A stretch of DNA of 64,000 bases, from the NCBI GenBank assembly GCA_012295275.1, contig CM022673.1, forward strand, positions 23,417,081 to 23,481,080, given 5' to 3'. A model generated the notes under the pieces. That model saw only the letters and a program-made list of their open reading frames with translations. It did not search any database and was not told the DNA's origin. Each line of letters starts with the position of its first letter. The first letter of the stretch is position 1. Both the position numbers and the translations under genes were made by a program. The DNA is from Chrysomallon squamiferum. Its lineage: Eukaryota; Mollusca; Gastropoda; Neomphalida; Peltospiridae. Positions 1 to 12,605 of the stretch are shown one piece after another.

Positions 1-97
1 TCCATCCATCCATCCATCCATCTATCCATCCATCAATCTATCTATCTATCTATCTGTCTTTCTGTCTGTCTGTCTTCTAGTCTGTCTATCTATATCT
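1..97. repeat. tetranucleotide repeat (TCCA/TCTA/TCTG)
   Basis: Runs of related four-base units TCCA, then TCTA, then TCTG from the window edge. Confidence 0.9.
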
Positions 98-124
98 TTG
101 TATGTTGTTAACACATACATCCGA

Positions 125-128
<4 letters not shown>

Positions 129-168
<40 letters not shown>
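129..168. repeat. (AC)n microsatellite
   Basis: About 20 uninterrupted CA units. Confidence 0.95.
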
Positions 169-172
<4 letters not shown>

Positions 173-1705
173 TTTAAAAAAAAGAAAAAAAAACAACAAC
201 AACAACATACAAACAAAGAAAAAAGAGAAACAGATTCACATCTAGAAAGGTAAACAAACAATTACAGAAAACACTGTATGCTTGGCATCCTCGTGGAATT
301 TGGTCAAAATATAAATTTAGGTTAAACTAAGAAAATATATTTACTACTATAGACACGTGAAGTTTAAGACAATAATTTAGAATTATTCATTTTCGAAGAA
401 AAACGATAGAGAAATAAATAAATAAACTAGAGTAGTGACTGCAATACATACATGTATATTCATTTATTCATATTATTATGCGTTCAGAGATATACACAGA
501 CACAAGTTCCATCTTAAAACACATATATATCTTTTTACATATATACACATAAAGGTATAAAGACATCTACACACGCAAAGTGATACATAAAGGACACGTT
601 CATCGAATCACATATCAGTGATTGGTATCCAGGATATAACTTCAATGGACAAAAGTTCAAACGAAATTTAGATGCAGACTGTAAGTTTTAGGAGTGTATA
701 CATACAGATAGTTATATGTTTCTTCATATACATAATAAATTTATTATAAAAGGTGTTTATCATTATGTTAATTACCTATTTTAAGTGGAAAACGAAACGT
801 TCCTGCAAACTAAAACTTTTATTTCACTACAATCCTGCAACATTTATTCACACGTGATATACTTCACTACTGATAAACGGTAATGCTTTTTTTGTTTTCG
901 ATTTTTTCTGGCCTTAAGACAAGATACTAAAACTACGAGATATTCTTACCATTTCTTCTGTTCTAAAAATAAAACTAACAGTAATAATTTTCTGAATGAT
1001 AATGTAGTCTCTCAATAAAGCAAAAAAAAAAAAAAAAAAAAAAAAAGAAAAAGAAAAGAAAGAAAAAAAAAAGGTTGAACAGAAACCGACAGTTTTATTT
1101 TTATTTTTATACTTAAATCAGTTCGTACATACAAATGCGAAAAAGTCCTGTTAGATCGAGGATATAATAAACCAGCAATAAACGTACTCAGTCTATTATG
1201 GTTATAATACAGTATTTCAAGTTCTGTATTGTAAATAGTCTTCACGAGCAGTTACCTTTTACTTTTTTTTTCTCTCTGTCTAGACATTTTAACTGTCTGC
1301 CAGACCGCATGATAAGCTGAAAAAAGCTCTTAGTAGATTTGTTTTTGTAACTTGCTCAGACTGACGCTCTGAAATATCAGTTAGCTCATCGATATAGCTT
1401 TTGTTACAATTTTAGAACGATTTGTAAACTGCACTGACCGAATTTCCATATCATCGTCATTGCAAATTTATTAGTTTTGTCTTTGGAACAGTCATATCTT
1501 TTTATCTGCCAAATTCGCGCTTTCATTATACTATGTAAATGTATGATTTTTAATTACATATATAAGCTCCTCGTGAAATACAGTCTTTCTTTAATAATTA
1601 TAAGAAACACTGAATTAATTTAACGATTAGGTAATGTTTCCAAAGAGTTTAGTCCTGTGGTTTTATGTTTTAAAAATATTCTTCTCTGGCGTTAAAACAA
1701 ATTCT

Positions 1706-1900
1706 TCATAGTCCAATTGCCTCTCTTGTGTCATCATGGCAAATCATGTTCATAATTTGTGGTACTACAGACACTTCTTTGGACTGGTTATGTAACAGTG
1801 ACATACAGATTATAAAAGTCTGAACAACATTGTCTCGAGTTTGTCTCCAAACATAAATAACAAAATCAAAAGCGGGGAAGCCTGGCCTTTCAACCTCCAT
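1706..1900 (-). other. possible first exon or short ORF downstream of a promoter-like cluster
   Basis: A 64-codon frame starting MEVERPGFPAFDFVIYVW, not low-complexity, unlike other open frames nearby. It starts about 45 bp downstream (minus strand) of an ETS/E-box/NRF1-type motif cluster at 1945-1992. A possible GTATGT donor lies within it near 1797. I recognise no family. Confidence 0.3.
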
Positions 1901-1944
1901 TTGATAATAAGGAGATGTTTGACATTTTGAAGAATTGTTACGAT

Positions 1945-1992
1945 TTCCGGGCTGACACGTGGCTCATAATGTAATTCATTCTAGCGCATGCG
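1945..1992 (-). promoter_or_regulatory. promoter-like motif cluster (ETS, E-box, NRF1)
   Basis: Within 48 bp lie CCGGAA on the minus strand (1945-1950), the E-box CACGTG (1956-1961) and the NRF1-like palindrome GCGCATGCG (1984-1992). CpG-containing motifs are rare in this AT-rich window, so the cluster stands out. Confidence 0.45.
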
Positions 1993-2671
1993 TAATAAGA
2001 CCTAACTGCAGACAGGCTGGCGTGGGGTGTTGCTTTTATCGTAAGGCAAGACGTCGTCATCTGTTGCCCTTTGTTATGTTGATGTGTGCTGACAGAAAGT
2101 GCAACAACCCTGTGTTCCTTTATACACGTTATATATGTTATATTTAAGTCTGATTTTTTTTTTTTTTTTCAAACTGATGTATGCATGCTTTGCTCTTGCA
2201 TCAGAATATCATGTTTTGATGTAAGTTTAAATCTTTTTCACCCTCTTTAGCTGTAAGTAAAGTAAATCAGAAAATGATAAGAAAAATACTTTTGTTTCTT
2301 TATTGAGTGTGCGATCGTGCGTGTGTGTGTGTAACATCTAAAAAAACTAAATTATTTAATCCGAAAGTATTATATTCTGGTACAGTTTGTTCTTAACTGA
2401 TTTAAAACATTTTATATTGAATTGGCTTTTATTTTTAATTTTTAAAAAGTAAAATATATGGTGTTTATTTACTAATTCGTTCTGGTTTTAGCGTAACAGT
2501 TAATTCTAATCTACTGTCTATTTCTCGCCACACAGTCATATGATACTTTTGTGTTTATGGGAAAGGGCATAAAAAAAAAATAATTCCTCGCTAATCGACG
2601 AGAGGGTGGCAACCCTTATTATTATTATTATATTTTTTGACATGAATACAAACCTCTCATACACGATGTAT

Positions 2672-2721
2672 AATGTGTGTGTATGTGTGTGTGTGTGTAT
2701 ATATCTATGTATGCATGTATG

Positions 2722-2755
<34 letters not shown>

Positions 2756-2774
2756 ATATGTATGTATGTATGTA
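2672..2774. repeat. compound GT / AT / TATG microsatellite
   Basis: GT-rich run, then TA run, then TATG units. Confidence 0.9.
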
Positions 2775-4327
2775 TTAGTGATCTGTAAAAACTGTTAATA
2801 TTAAAATGTTCAGATGTAGTAAACAAATACTCATTGATCTGATTTAATCTATAACGATTATGATGGATTAGTTATTACAGTGTCAGGTAACATTAAACAA
2901 TTTTAAATTACTTTTATCGTTTTCATCTGTTGCTCACTTCACAGATGTTCAGAATCCGACATCCATGTTTTCTTTTATGCGTGCCTTTTGGTAATTTTTC
3001 TTTTTGTCCGTAAGAGTTCAACATGTTACAGAGAATAGTAATAAGCTGAATAAATTCATACTACGTTTAGAAAACTCAGGGGCCGATTTGGGAGTGGGAA
3101 ATTGAGAGACATCTTTAGGGAAAAGGGATATTGCATTTATGATATTTTCTATATCATGGTCACAAGTACCCTCTTACGAATAATTATGAATTACAAACAT
3201 TTTCTCCAATTTTTTTACTTTAACTTTCTTTATTCTAAATTAAATAAAGAATAAGACAGAATGCTTGAAATAACCATTCCGACTACAGCAGTATTTTTGT
3301 AAAAGTTAAAAATACAAGCGTTTCTTTCTTTTCTTTTAAAATTATTATTAATTTTTTTTTATTAATTAATATATTAAAATAAATCTTAATCTTTTTTCTT
3401 TGTTTTTTAAATTAAATTTTCTTTTTTAATTTTTTTATTGATTTTTTTTATTATTTTTTCTTTTTTTTATTATTTTTTATTTTTTTACATTTTTTTTTTA
3501 TTTTTATTGTTTTTTTATCATATTTTAATACTTGAAACTCTTAGTTATTCCAATTATTTCCACTGGTTTTTATCGGATAATTTGTTGCACGTTGAAATAT
3601 CTTGTGATGCTGTGTATAGGATAAACATATTCTTTTACAAATGTTATTTACTGAACGAAGAATAAATGATAACTTTTTTTTATCTCACTATTTTAATTCT
3701 AATTATCGCTTCGACTTGTCAGTATGAAAGAAGCTTACTACAAACTTTAGAAAACGGTGAAAAGAGTGAAACTAAAATAATCTAAGAAAAAAAACTCCTG
3801 CAACCGAGTGATGCTGATTTATAAATATAGTGCTAGAGCTTATCACCAGAAGGTGAAAAAATATAGCATATACATTTTCACAACCCAATCTAGAACAAAC
3901 ACTTGACTGAGTGGAAGCTTGTGATTACATAAACAACACTCGTGGCAGCTAAACGAAACGGTTATCTGCGTTACTTACATGATAGATAAAAAAAAAAAAA
4001 GAGAAATAGAAGAAGAAAAACAGAAAGAAAAAAAAAGAGAAGGATAAATAAGGCTGGAAAAGAAGAATTAAAATTGAAAATTATAGAATTATATGTTGAG
4101 AACCTTGTAGAAACATTGTATTCATAGAGATAAGTTTTAACACGAAATATGTTTCTTAGTTTATAAAATAGGGTTACGTTTTGTGAAGTAATTATGAATA
4201 TACACTCTTTCACGTGAACAATAACTTCGTGAATAAAATGCGTGTTTAAGATTACAGTAAGGCGTTTAAAACATAAAGTTCTATATCGTGAGTGGGCTTA
4301 TACTTATTTAGAGAGTTTTAAACATAC

Positions 4328-4500
4328 ATAGATACATGAACACACACACAGACACATACATATACATACGTACGTACATACATACATACATACATAAACA
4401 CCTACACACATAGATTCATGAACGCACACACACACACACATACATATACATACGTACGTACATACATACATACATACATACATAAACACTTACACACATA
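4328..4500. repeat. two tandem copies of a compound CA/CATA unit (about 85 bp)
   Basis: Both copies run from ATGAAC through CA, TACATA and ACGTACGTACAT blocks to ACACACATA. Confidence 0.85.
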
Positions 4501-4687
4501 CGTTCGTAGACACTAAACAACAGAAGACACCTCTTCATCCTAATATTACTACTACTACCACTACTAACCCTTCTTTCATACCCATGTTACTGCTAAATGT
4601 TAACAAATAACAGTGATAACATTAATATTAACAACAATTAAAAATAAAATACATCATCATCATCAGTAATAATAATAATGCAACTAC

Positions 4688-4691
4688 TACT

Positions 4692-4737
<46 letters not shown>
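4688..4737. repeat. (AAT)n microsatellite
   Basis: About 16 AAT units. Confidence 0.95.
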
Positions 4738-4738
<1 letters not shown>

Positions 4739-4889
4739 AGTAACCATTATTATTATTAAGGTAAACAAATAAATAAATAAAAAAAAAATAAATTATCTAT
4801 TGCTGTTAATTATACTTACTGAAGAATTTTAATTTTGACTCACCTGAATTATTTTCACGTCTTTCTCAGCACAAAGTACCTTGTCTGTC

Positions 4890-4929
4890 TGACGTCATTG
4901 AGGTCAAATGTCATGCTATTATGACGTCA
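4890..4929. promoter_or_regulatory. pair of consensus CRE palindromes
   Basis: TGACGTCA occurs at 4890-4897 and again at 4922-4929, 32 bp apart (about three helical turns), with AGGTCA, a nuclear-receptor half-site, between them. TGACGTCA is the full consensus for CREB/ATF factors. No gene was recognised next to it. Confidence 0.5.
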
Positions 4930-5313
4930 TAAATTTAGCTTAGCAATAAAGAATATCTATCTACCAGAACAGCTAGTAAATAAACTTTCATTCGGAATTT
5001 CTGTTTTAGACCCATTCCTGGAGTAAATTAAAGGATAACATATTTATTTTATTAATACTTTATATTTTCAAGTACATTATCAGCATAATAATTTTGTTAA
5101 ATTAATGAGCAAAACTGTAATATTTGTAACTGAAATATAAAATTAAAATTAAAATAATTAATAAAATGAAAAAATATAATAATAAAAAATTAATAAAAAA
5201 AAGTTGAAACATTTTGATTCTTATCCTTTTTATTACAATCGTTGTCGTTGTTTTCTTGTAGTTCTTATTCTTACTGCAGGTCGTTTTTGAACACATAATA
5301 ATAATAAGAAGAA

Positions 5314-5344
<31 letters not shown>

Positions 5345-5860
5345 AAGACAAGAAAACAAAAACGGGGAAAAGTAAAGAAAAGAAAGAAATAAAGAAACGC
5401 CCATAAAGCACAACATCGTAAATAAACTGTATTATTTTTTAGGAAACATACCAATACTCGTATTTCACTGATTCAGTTTAAGGAATGCATAGCTTCTTTT
5501 TCTTTCTTCTTTTTAACAAAAATCTCAATGCAACCAAACAGACATTTCAGGAAAAAAAAAAAAAAAAAAAAAAAAGAAAAAGAAAGAAAGAAAGAAAAAA
5601 GGAAAAAAAAAAAAAAAAGAAAAAAAAAGAAAAAAAGAAATATGTATAAAACAGAAATGTTTCACAATAATTAGATCGCTCTCTGACGTACTTTCACGAA
5701 GAGAAAAAAGTTGGAGTAAACAGAACGCGAGCGTGCTTCACGTTACATCATATCGGGTAAATACGTGTTGAGATAAGTGTGGTGAGATAAGAAAGTTATT
5801 TGTGATAGGAATGCTTCACGTTCATATCAATCTGTGTAATGTTTCATTACTTGTGATTTA

Positions 5861-5864
5861 AAGA

Positions 5865-5949
<85 letters not shown>
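5861..5949. repeat. (GA)n microsatellite
   Basis: About 44 GA units with a single GACA interruption near the left end. Confidence 0.95.
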
Positions 5950-5954
<5 letters not shown>

Positions 5955-6095
5955 AATTATATTAATAAATGAAGGAAGGAAGGAGAAAAAGAGTGATACA
6001 GACTGAAAGAGGAGCAGTCAGGGAAAGATAGAAAGTGAAGCAGACAGAGCGAAACGAATGGAGAAAGAGTATATTAATGAGTATATAAAGAAAAA

Positions 6096-6175
6096 AAATA
6101 CTACCACTACTACTACGATTACTACTACTACTACTATTACTACTACTACTACTAATAATAATAATAATAACAACA
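6096..6175. repeat. (ACT)n-(AAT)n compound repeat
   Basis: ACT units grade into AAT and AAC units. Confidence 0.85.
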
Positions 6176-6806
6176 ACATTTTATTAAATATTAATTTTTA
6201 AATTGAGATGTTAATTAATATAATAAAACTGTCAAATAAATGATGTATTTTAAGATCTCAGTATATAATTTAAGCGAGATTTCACTTGTTAGAAATAATA
6301 CATGTTTGCACTTAAGATGGGGTAAGATGATAATATATTTTTCAAGAGCTTCATGTTAACACGGTGCACAAACTTGGCACAGAATCAACATGATAAAAAA
6401 TATGTTTCTAAATACTACAGCTTGTGCAATTTTATGACCTAGCGAGGCAGTAGTTATGTCATCAGTTCAAAATCTGGGAGTTGTGAGATCGCATTATGCA
6501 CGGAAAAGCTGTATTGACAACACAAACTTTTCATTAAGTTAACATAATTAAGAACTATATTTTTATAATACGAATCTGCTAAGTAATTTATGTGTGAAAA
6601 TGCATTTCATTTGAGAACTGCAGCTAATGTAGGATTGTATAATTATGTTTGTTGTCTTTATTTTCAATTAACATATAAAGTATATTTTATCCACTTGGGT
6701 GAGATTAGAAACAAATTCCATGTTAACAAGAGATCTAAGATAATTATGATGAACAGATTTTCAACATTTATTAAATTTAGAGATATAATAAAACACAGAA
6801 TCTCAC

Positions 6807-6882
6807 CTGTACCGGTTTCACCGCAGGTTGTACTGTTACAGAACTGGACGGAGCAGTTATTATTTGTCACAGGTTTTGTTTT
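6807..6882 (-). other. possible orphan internal exon, Cys-rich
   Basis: On the minus strand an acceptor (GTTGATAG) and a strong donor (CAG|GTGAGA) flank 76 bases open in one frame, reading KTKPVTNNNCSVQFC then NSTTCGETGT. The C-x4-C-x4-C spacing and lower A+T than the flanks suggest real coding, for example part of an extracellular domain, but no neighbouring exon was found. Confidence 0.3.
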
Positions 6883-8599
6883 CTATCAACGAGAAGGCGC
6901 ATATTATTATTAAAATCTGTTTCTATATTCTATACCAGTGATCACAGACTGACATCAGTCATCAGGTTTCCTCTCTCATACCAGTAAACGAAAATCACTT
7001 TAGTTAGTTACAGTAGTACAAAACAGTAGTTTGCTTTTAGTTTTCATTCGTAGATTTTATAACAGCAGTAATCTGATTAGATGCCGACAAATTAGATCTA
7101 TGCTGAAAATTTATATTTATATGTTTTGTTTGTTTTTTTTTTCTTTAAAAGAAAGCAAAGAAACTGTTCCAAGTTACTAAACATAGATGTGAAAACCAGG
7201 CTCATAGCACTGTCTTCTTTAATATGTTGGGTGGTCATGTTAAAAGTATGAAGTTTTAAAAGAAATATAAACCAGAGATGTGTCATTCAACATTGCAAAT
7301 ATCTGTTTACAAATATTAGTGGCAAATCAGTTTATAACAGACGTCTTCTTGTACTAATATGTCATGACTTGTTAAGTGACCCCAAAAAGATAATAATCAT
7401 AGAGATGTCTTTTAGCTCAGAAATCAGTTGTGAATTAACTGATGTATATTTAAGTTTTAATATTCTAACATAGGCGAAAAGGAAAATGTACACAAAAAGA
7501 CTCCATAAATGAATATTAATTTATTCTCAGTATGTTATAATGTTAACACGTACTGAATATCAAACTTTTAATTTTAGAGTCATGATGATATAAGACAAAT
7601 CCAGCTACGGTTTCTTCATGGGATATACTTTTTGATTAGAGATTCTTTATGTTTTTCCTTGAAAATGACATTATATCGTGGTCTTTAATAACCATTTAAA
7701 CAGCGCTGGATGAATCAGAAAAGCGTATAGGAAAGCACATAAAACAATCAAAGAGGATTGGAAACAGCGTAGTAATTACTAATACTGTACATTTGTTTTG
7801 TAAACACTCGGCCTGATAATTATGTAAAAATTCTAAGAAGCAGCCATCTTCCATTTTAATATTTCTGAGTTCTAACGCAATAGAAAATTCAAAATAATTC
7901 TTCCCGAAAAAAATAAAATAAATAATAATAATACTAACATTTTAAAATATATCTACATTTCGTTGCGAAATGAATGTTTACAAATATCAATGGTGACTTG
8001 TTAGCTTTGAAGGCATCTTGTTGTTATAACTTGCCATCATTTTCTAAGTGAGATAATAACACAGACGCTGCTAACTGCATTAATATTATTGTAACAAGAA
8101 GAGAAAAATGATGCAAAAATATTTTTGAACGATGAATCCGACAGCGGTAATTCCAAAGGTTATTCCTACTGATCAGCAGCAAGGACTCGTTTATGCAAAA
8201 AATTCTGATTAACAACATGGCTAAAACTGGAACTAGCCAGTCTTTTTCATCTTTTGTAGTATAATTAATTTTTATTGGAATTATGTTTTATAATTACAAA
8301 ATTCTCAGAGCAACGATTCTAAGTTTTAATAAAAAGTAGCAAATTGATAACTAAGTAAAAACAAAACAAATCAAAAAGTGTGTAATACATTGTATTATCC
8401 AAAAATGTCTCTTGATTATGATTTATTAGTAATTAGCATAGCACTCAATACAATCAAACCCATATACATCTATACATTATATAACAAAGTAACAAAATAG
8501 TAAAAAAATACTTAACTGAAAACAAACGTGCAACAAACATAATTCTACAATATTAAATTATTCAACATTGTTGTTGATCCAACAAACCAGAAATTCTAA

Positions 8600-8860
8600 A
8601 ATAAAATTTTCCTGAAAATTATTTTCATTACCATATCTTAAAACAGATAGTGAACGTTTTAACACACGTTTCAACTCTAACAAAACAATACTTTTTTTTT
8701 CTGAATGTTTTCTTTAAACCTGTATTTTACTGGTTTTCATTTGTTTAAATAAAATTTTCCCGTAAAATATTTTCTTTACTAAAACTTAAATTAGAATGTG
8801 AACATTTTGTTTTTGACATACGTTTCAACTCCAACAAAACAATACTATAATTTCTAAAAG
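8600..8860. repeat. diverged direct repeat, two copies of about 100-110 bp
   Basis: Copies begin AATAAAATTTTCC near 8600 and 8748 and share GTTTCAACTC and CAACAAAACAATACT further in, at matching spacing. Confidence 0.7.
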
Positions 8861-9735
8861 TTTTTTTTTTTTTTTTTTTTTGTTCTAAATAATCAATAAA
8901 TGTTATACTTTTTATAGGTAACATAAAACAATGTCAAGAAAAAGAAAGAAAAAAGACATATAATTATCTACATTGTCAACCATCTGGTAATAATATACAG
9001 AAACACGTTTAACATACACACAACTATACAATACTTAATTAAACTTACATTAGTTTTTACTATTTGTATTTCATTATAACTTATTTTTGGAATAGCTGAA
9101 TCTTACTCCTAACATACAAAGGGAAACAATTTGATATATATTTACATAAAAAAAAAAAAAAAAAAAAAACTTAAGCTGATTTCCAGTTCTAAATTACTCT
9201 TAAATACCTAAAAAAATAAAATAAAAATAAAAATAATAATATAATGAAACTTTAATGAAACGTTTTATTTACAAATTCATGCTACTTAAGGTCTTATAAA
9301 TTCATCAGACTACCTTAAATTTACTGTTACCATTCCTACTAACACTGAGTTAACCAGACTCAACACAAAACTAAAAATGTGGCATACTCAGATGCACATT
9401 TATAGCTGAAATAGTACATCATTTATATGCTTCGTTACATTCGTATATACTTTTTATATTTACCAACGAAAGAATATGCAGTGTGTGTGCGCGTGCATGC
9501 ACTGAAGCCTGAATTAAAGTGTATTTTTGATAGTCTAGACAGCTTAAATTCTAATATTAAGTAAACTTCATAGTTATTTTTTTTTTATCTGAATGAATTA
9601 ACATTACTATAAAGGGTAAACTAAAGCTTTCAGGCATATTCATAAATTTGTAATTTTCTAACATTTATTTGTAAAAAAATAAGCTGTAGTATATATATAT
9701 ATATATATAAAATAGTAACTGTGGTACATCCAGAA

Positions 9736-9741
9736 TTTATT
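9736..9741 (-). promoter_or_regulatory. candidate BRCA1 poly(A) signal
   Basis: AATAAA on the minus strand, about 150 bp past the BRCA1 stop. Another copy lies at 9664-9669. The AT-rich setting makes chance matches likely. Confidence 0.35.
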
Positions 9742-9891
9742 TAAATGGCATGTAAAGATATATAATTATCAGTTACATGTATTAAATCTTTTCTGTAAAA
9801 TTGATTATAGATTTTAATTAATAGATCTACATTTTAAATGATATTTTATCAGCAGTGCTCTTTCAAATAATCAAGTCAAAACCTATAATTT

Positions 9892-10619
9892 TCAAAAAGG
9901 CAACAGCTCATGATCTATTTGAGTAAGGACATAGTCGGTCAGTGGCTGGAGCTGATACACACCAATACTGTCCAGTGCCCACTCTCTGGACACAGTGACA
10001 ATACCCAGGTGTTTGTAGTGACCTGCAAAAACAAGAAAAAAAAAAAATTTATGGAAAAATTATCCATGAACAAAAAAAAAAAAAAAAAAAAAAAAAAAGA
10101 TATAGATTTAAAAAAATATAATTGTATTTGTACCTGAAAATAAAACAAATTTGATTTGGTTTATATTTTTAATTAGATTTGAAATTAATTGACATTATTA
10201 TTATTATTTTTTTAATTTTATATTCTTCTTAGTGCTCATCATTATAAAACAATTTTGGCCTTTGATTAACAAGATAACTTCTCAAATTCTTTACAATCTG
10301 CATTTAAGGAATTTTAATCTGGTTCCTTAGCATGAAACTCCAGTTTCCCACTTTACAACTAACTGCTGTGTTCAAATACTCACTGTTGAAAAAATCCACT
10401 TCAGAGAGGGATGGGGGAGAGTCCTCAGTGTCCAAGCATCGGATAATTAGTTTTCTGTTGTCTGTTTTTACTGTCCCCAACTCCCAGGGATCATCAGCTA
10501 CGTCAGCACCACACATTTTTAACAAGTCAACCATATCGTCTGTACAGAACAATGATAAATAAATGACTGTAGTAGTATGTTTTTGTATTAATTAACAAAT
10601 GCAACAAACTGACTAAATG

Positions 10620-10652
<33 letters not shown>

Positions 10653-12605
10653 AACAAAACTAACAGCCAGTCCACACTTCCAAAAAAATCCCAACATTAA
10701 AAATAATAATAATAACAACAAACAACAATAGTGATTAAAATAATAATAATTCCTCTTCTTTTTCTACTTGATAACAGTAATCATAATAATAATAATTTTG
10801 CTTTTTATTTTATTTAGGACAAACCTCATTAACATAAATAACAATCGTAATTAAAATTTTTAAATTATAGTGATTTATAAACATAATATAAAATTAATTA
10901 CCTTTTGTCATTTCATTGCTAACACCAATGCAAGTCAAACTAAAACCAGTAAAGAGTTTGTCTGGTGTTGTTCTTGATGCCTTTGGTCCATAATGAACTT
11001 GTTCACTGACTGTATCACTAGTAATTTCATAATCATCCTGAAATTAAAAGAAAAAAGTTAATAATTATAAAAATAATAAAATTAAATAAATAAATAAAAA
11101 AAAAAAAATGCATTTTTATAAATATCAACCTTTAAAAAGCTGAAAGGAGATAATAGCTGCTTCTTGCAAAATACAAAAATGTGATATCAATAAAATGAGG
11201 ACAAAAATCAAGTTAAATATTATAAATTATATACTGACATTAGTTTTAGATAATTTTACTTTAAGTAACAAATTAAAAAATAAAAACCAAAAAAACATTT
11301 CACTTTTTAGCTATCTTATTCAAAATGTACAAGAAATATTTATTCATGTATTCAGTTATATATGGCATTAATATTTTGAAAGATAATTCAAACACAGCAT
11401 TCATACACTTGAATTTAAAGGAAAATAAATCTGGAAGAAATTGTTTTAAAAATATAAACTTTCCCTAGACTCAAAAAACAAATACCAAAGAATGTTAATA
11501 ACATGAGTAGAAAACTACTGCCGATACTCTTATGATTCCTCTTGTCCACCAGCAGCTTCACATATACATAGGATAAAACCGAAACATCTTAGACAGGCTC
11601 ACAAAGGAAAAGAATATAAGGTGGATTAATACTGTATGCTATATTTTGTAACTACTAAACCACTCTCTAAGAACATAATGTTGAAAGTAATCAAAACTTT
11701 TGTTTAAATACCTCAGACAACAATGTACCAGCCTCCCTTGAATCAATAACCCACTGGAAACTAACAATGAAACATTTAGCAGCAATACCCTGGAAATACT
11801 TCAGAGTTCTGTCACATCTTTTGTGTTCTTCATCAACTGGAAAAGACAACAACAATAATAATAATCATAAGCAAAATTAAAAAAAAAGAAGAAGAAGTAA
11901 TTAACAAACAAAAGAAATTGAACTCTCAAAACACTAAAATAAGTGTTATCAATAAAATAAATGATCTTTGTTACCAACTGAATTAATTATTTATTTGGTG
12001 ATACAAATAAATATTGTAAAAATTTTTACTAAACAGTAGAGGTAAGTTTTATAAACAAGCCATATGGTAAAGTTTAACATATCTCTGTACAAACCTGTTT
12101 TCACAATAACGTGTGTCACCCTGTTGTTGAATTTTCTGTAAAATTTACATTCACTGTTTTCAGCAAACTGTTGCACAACAAGCTGGAAAATAAAGTAACA
12201 GTATAATCATTAAATTTTAGTATAAGAATAGCAGAAAATAAAGTGGATCAAAAAGCAAATTAAAAATTCCAATTTGACTCAATGATTTTTCTTATTCAGG
12301 GTAACTCAGAAAATTGAAAATATTTAGTGAAATAAGTGAATAAATAAATAAATAAATAAATTTGCTAAATAAATAAATCTACAAAATAATAAAAATAAAA
12401 TCTATTTTCAAAGCAAAAAATTAAATACAATATTCACAATACAAATTAAAAAAAGAAATTAAAACACTTTTTGGGGTGTATATCAATAAAATTAATTATA
12501 GTATCTTTAATTAAATGTGTATATTTCATATTAACAAGCATGACTCTAATGTTATAATACAGTTTAAATAAATTTTAGAACAATATTTTCAAAAGATATC
12601 TTACA
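9892..12605 (-). CDS. BRCA1: BRCA1 C-terminal exons 12 (end) to 17: tandem BRCT phosphopeptide-binding module
   Basis: The BRCT repeats bind phosphoserine-x-x-Phe partners such as Abraxas, BACH1 and CtIP. Residues forming the human pocket can be matched: Thr-Gly in VATGLG (human S1655-G1656), Lys and Phe of RTLKYF (K1702, F1704), Met of NEMTKDD (M1775), Leu of REWALDS (L1839). The 88-bp exon at 12182-12095 has the same length as the human exon at this position. Stop is TGA at 9892-9894 after DHELLPF. Confidence 0.93.

Larger units (their letters stand above)
1..9891. other. left intergenic region, no complete gene recognised
   Basis: Nearly 10 kb of AT-rich DNA downstream of BRCA1. Open frames here are mostly translations of simple repeats. 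Apart from the listed repeats, motif clusters and two weak exon candidates I see nothing coding. Confidence 0.6.

Noticed and set aside
6440-6482. tRNA-like A-box and B-box pair
   Set aside because: Boxes are only about 22 bp apart and imperfect; no cloverleaf can be drawn.
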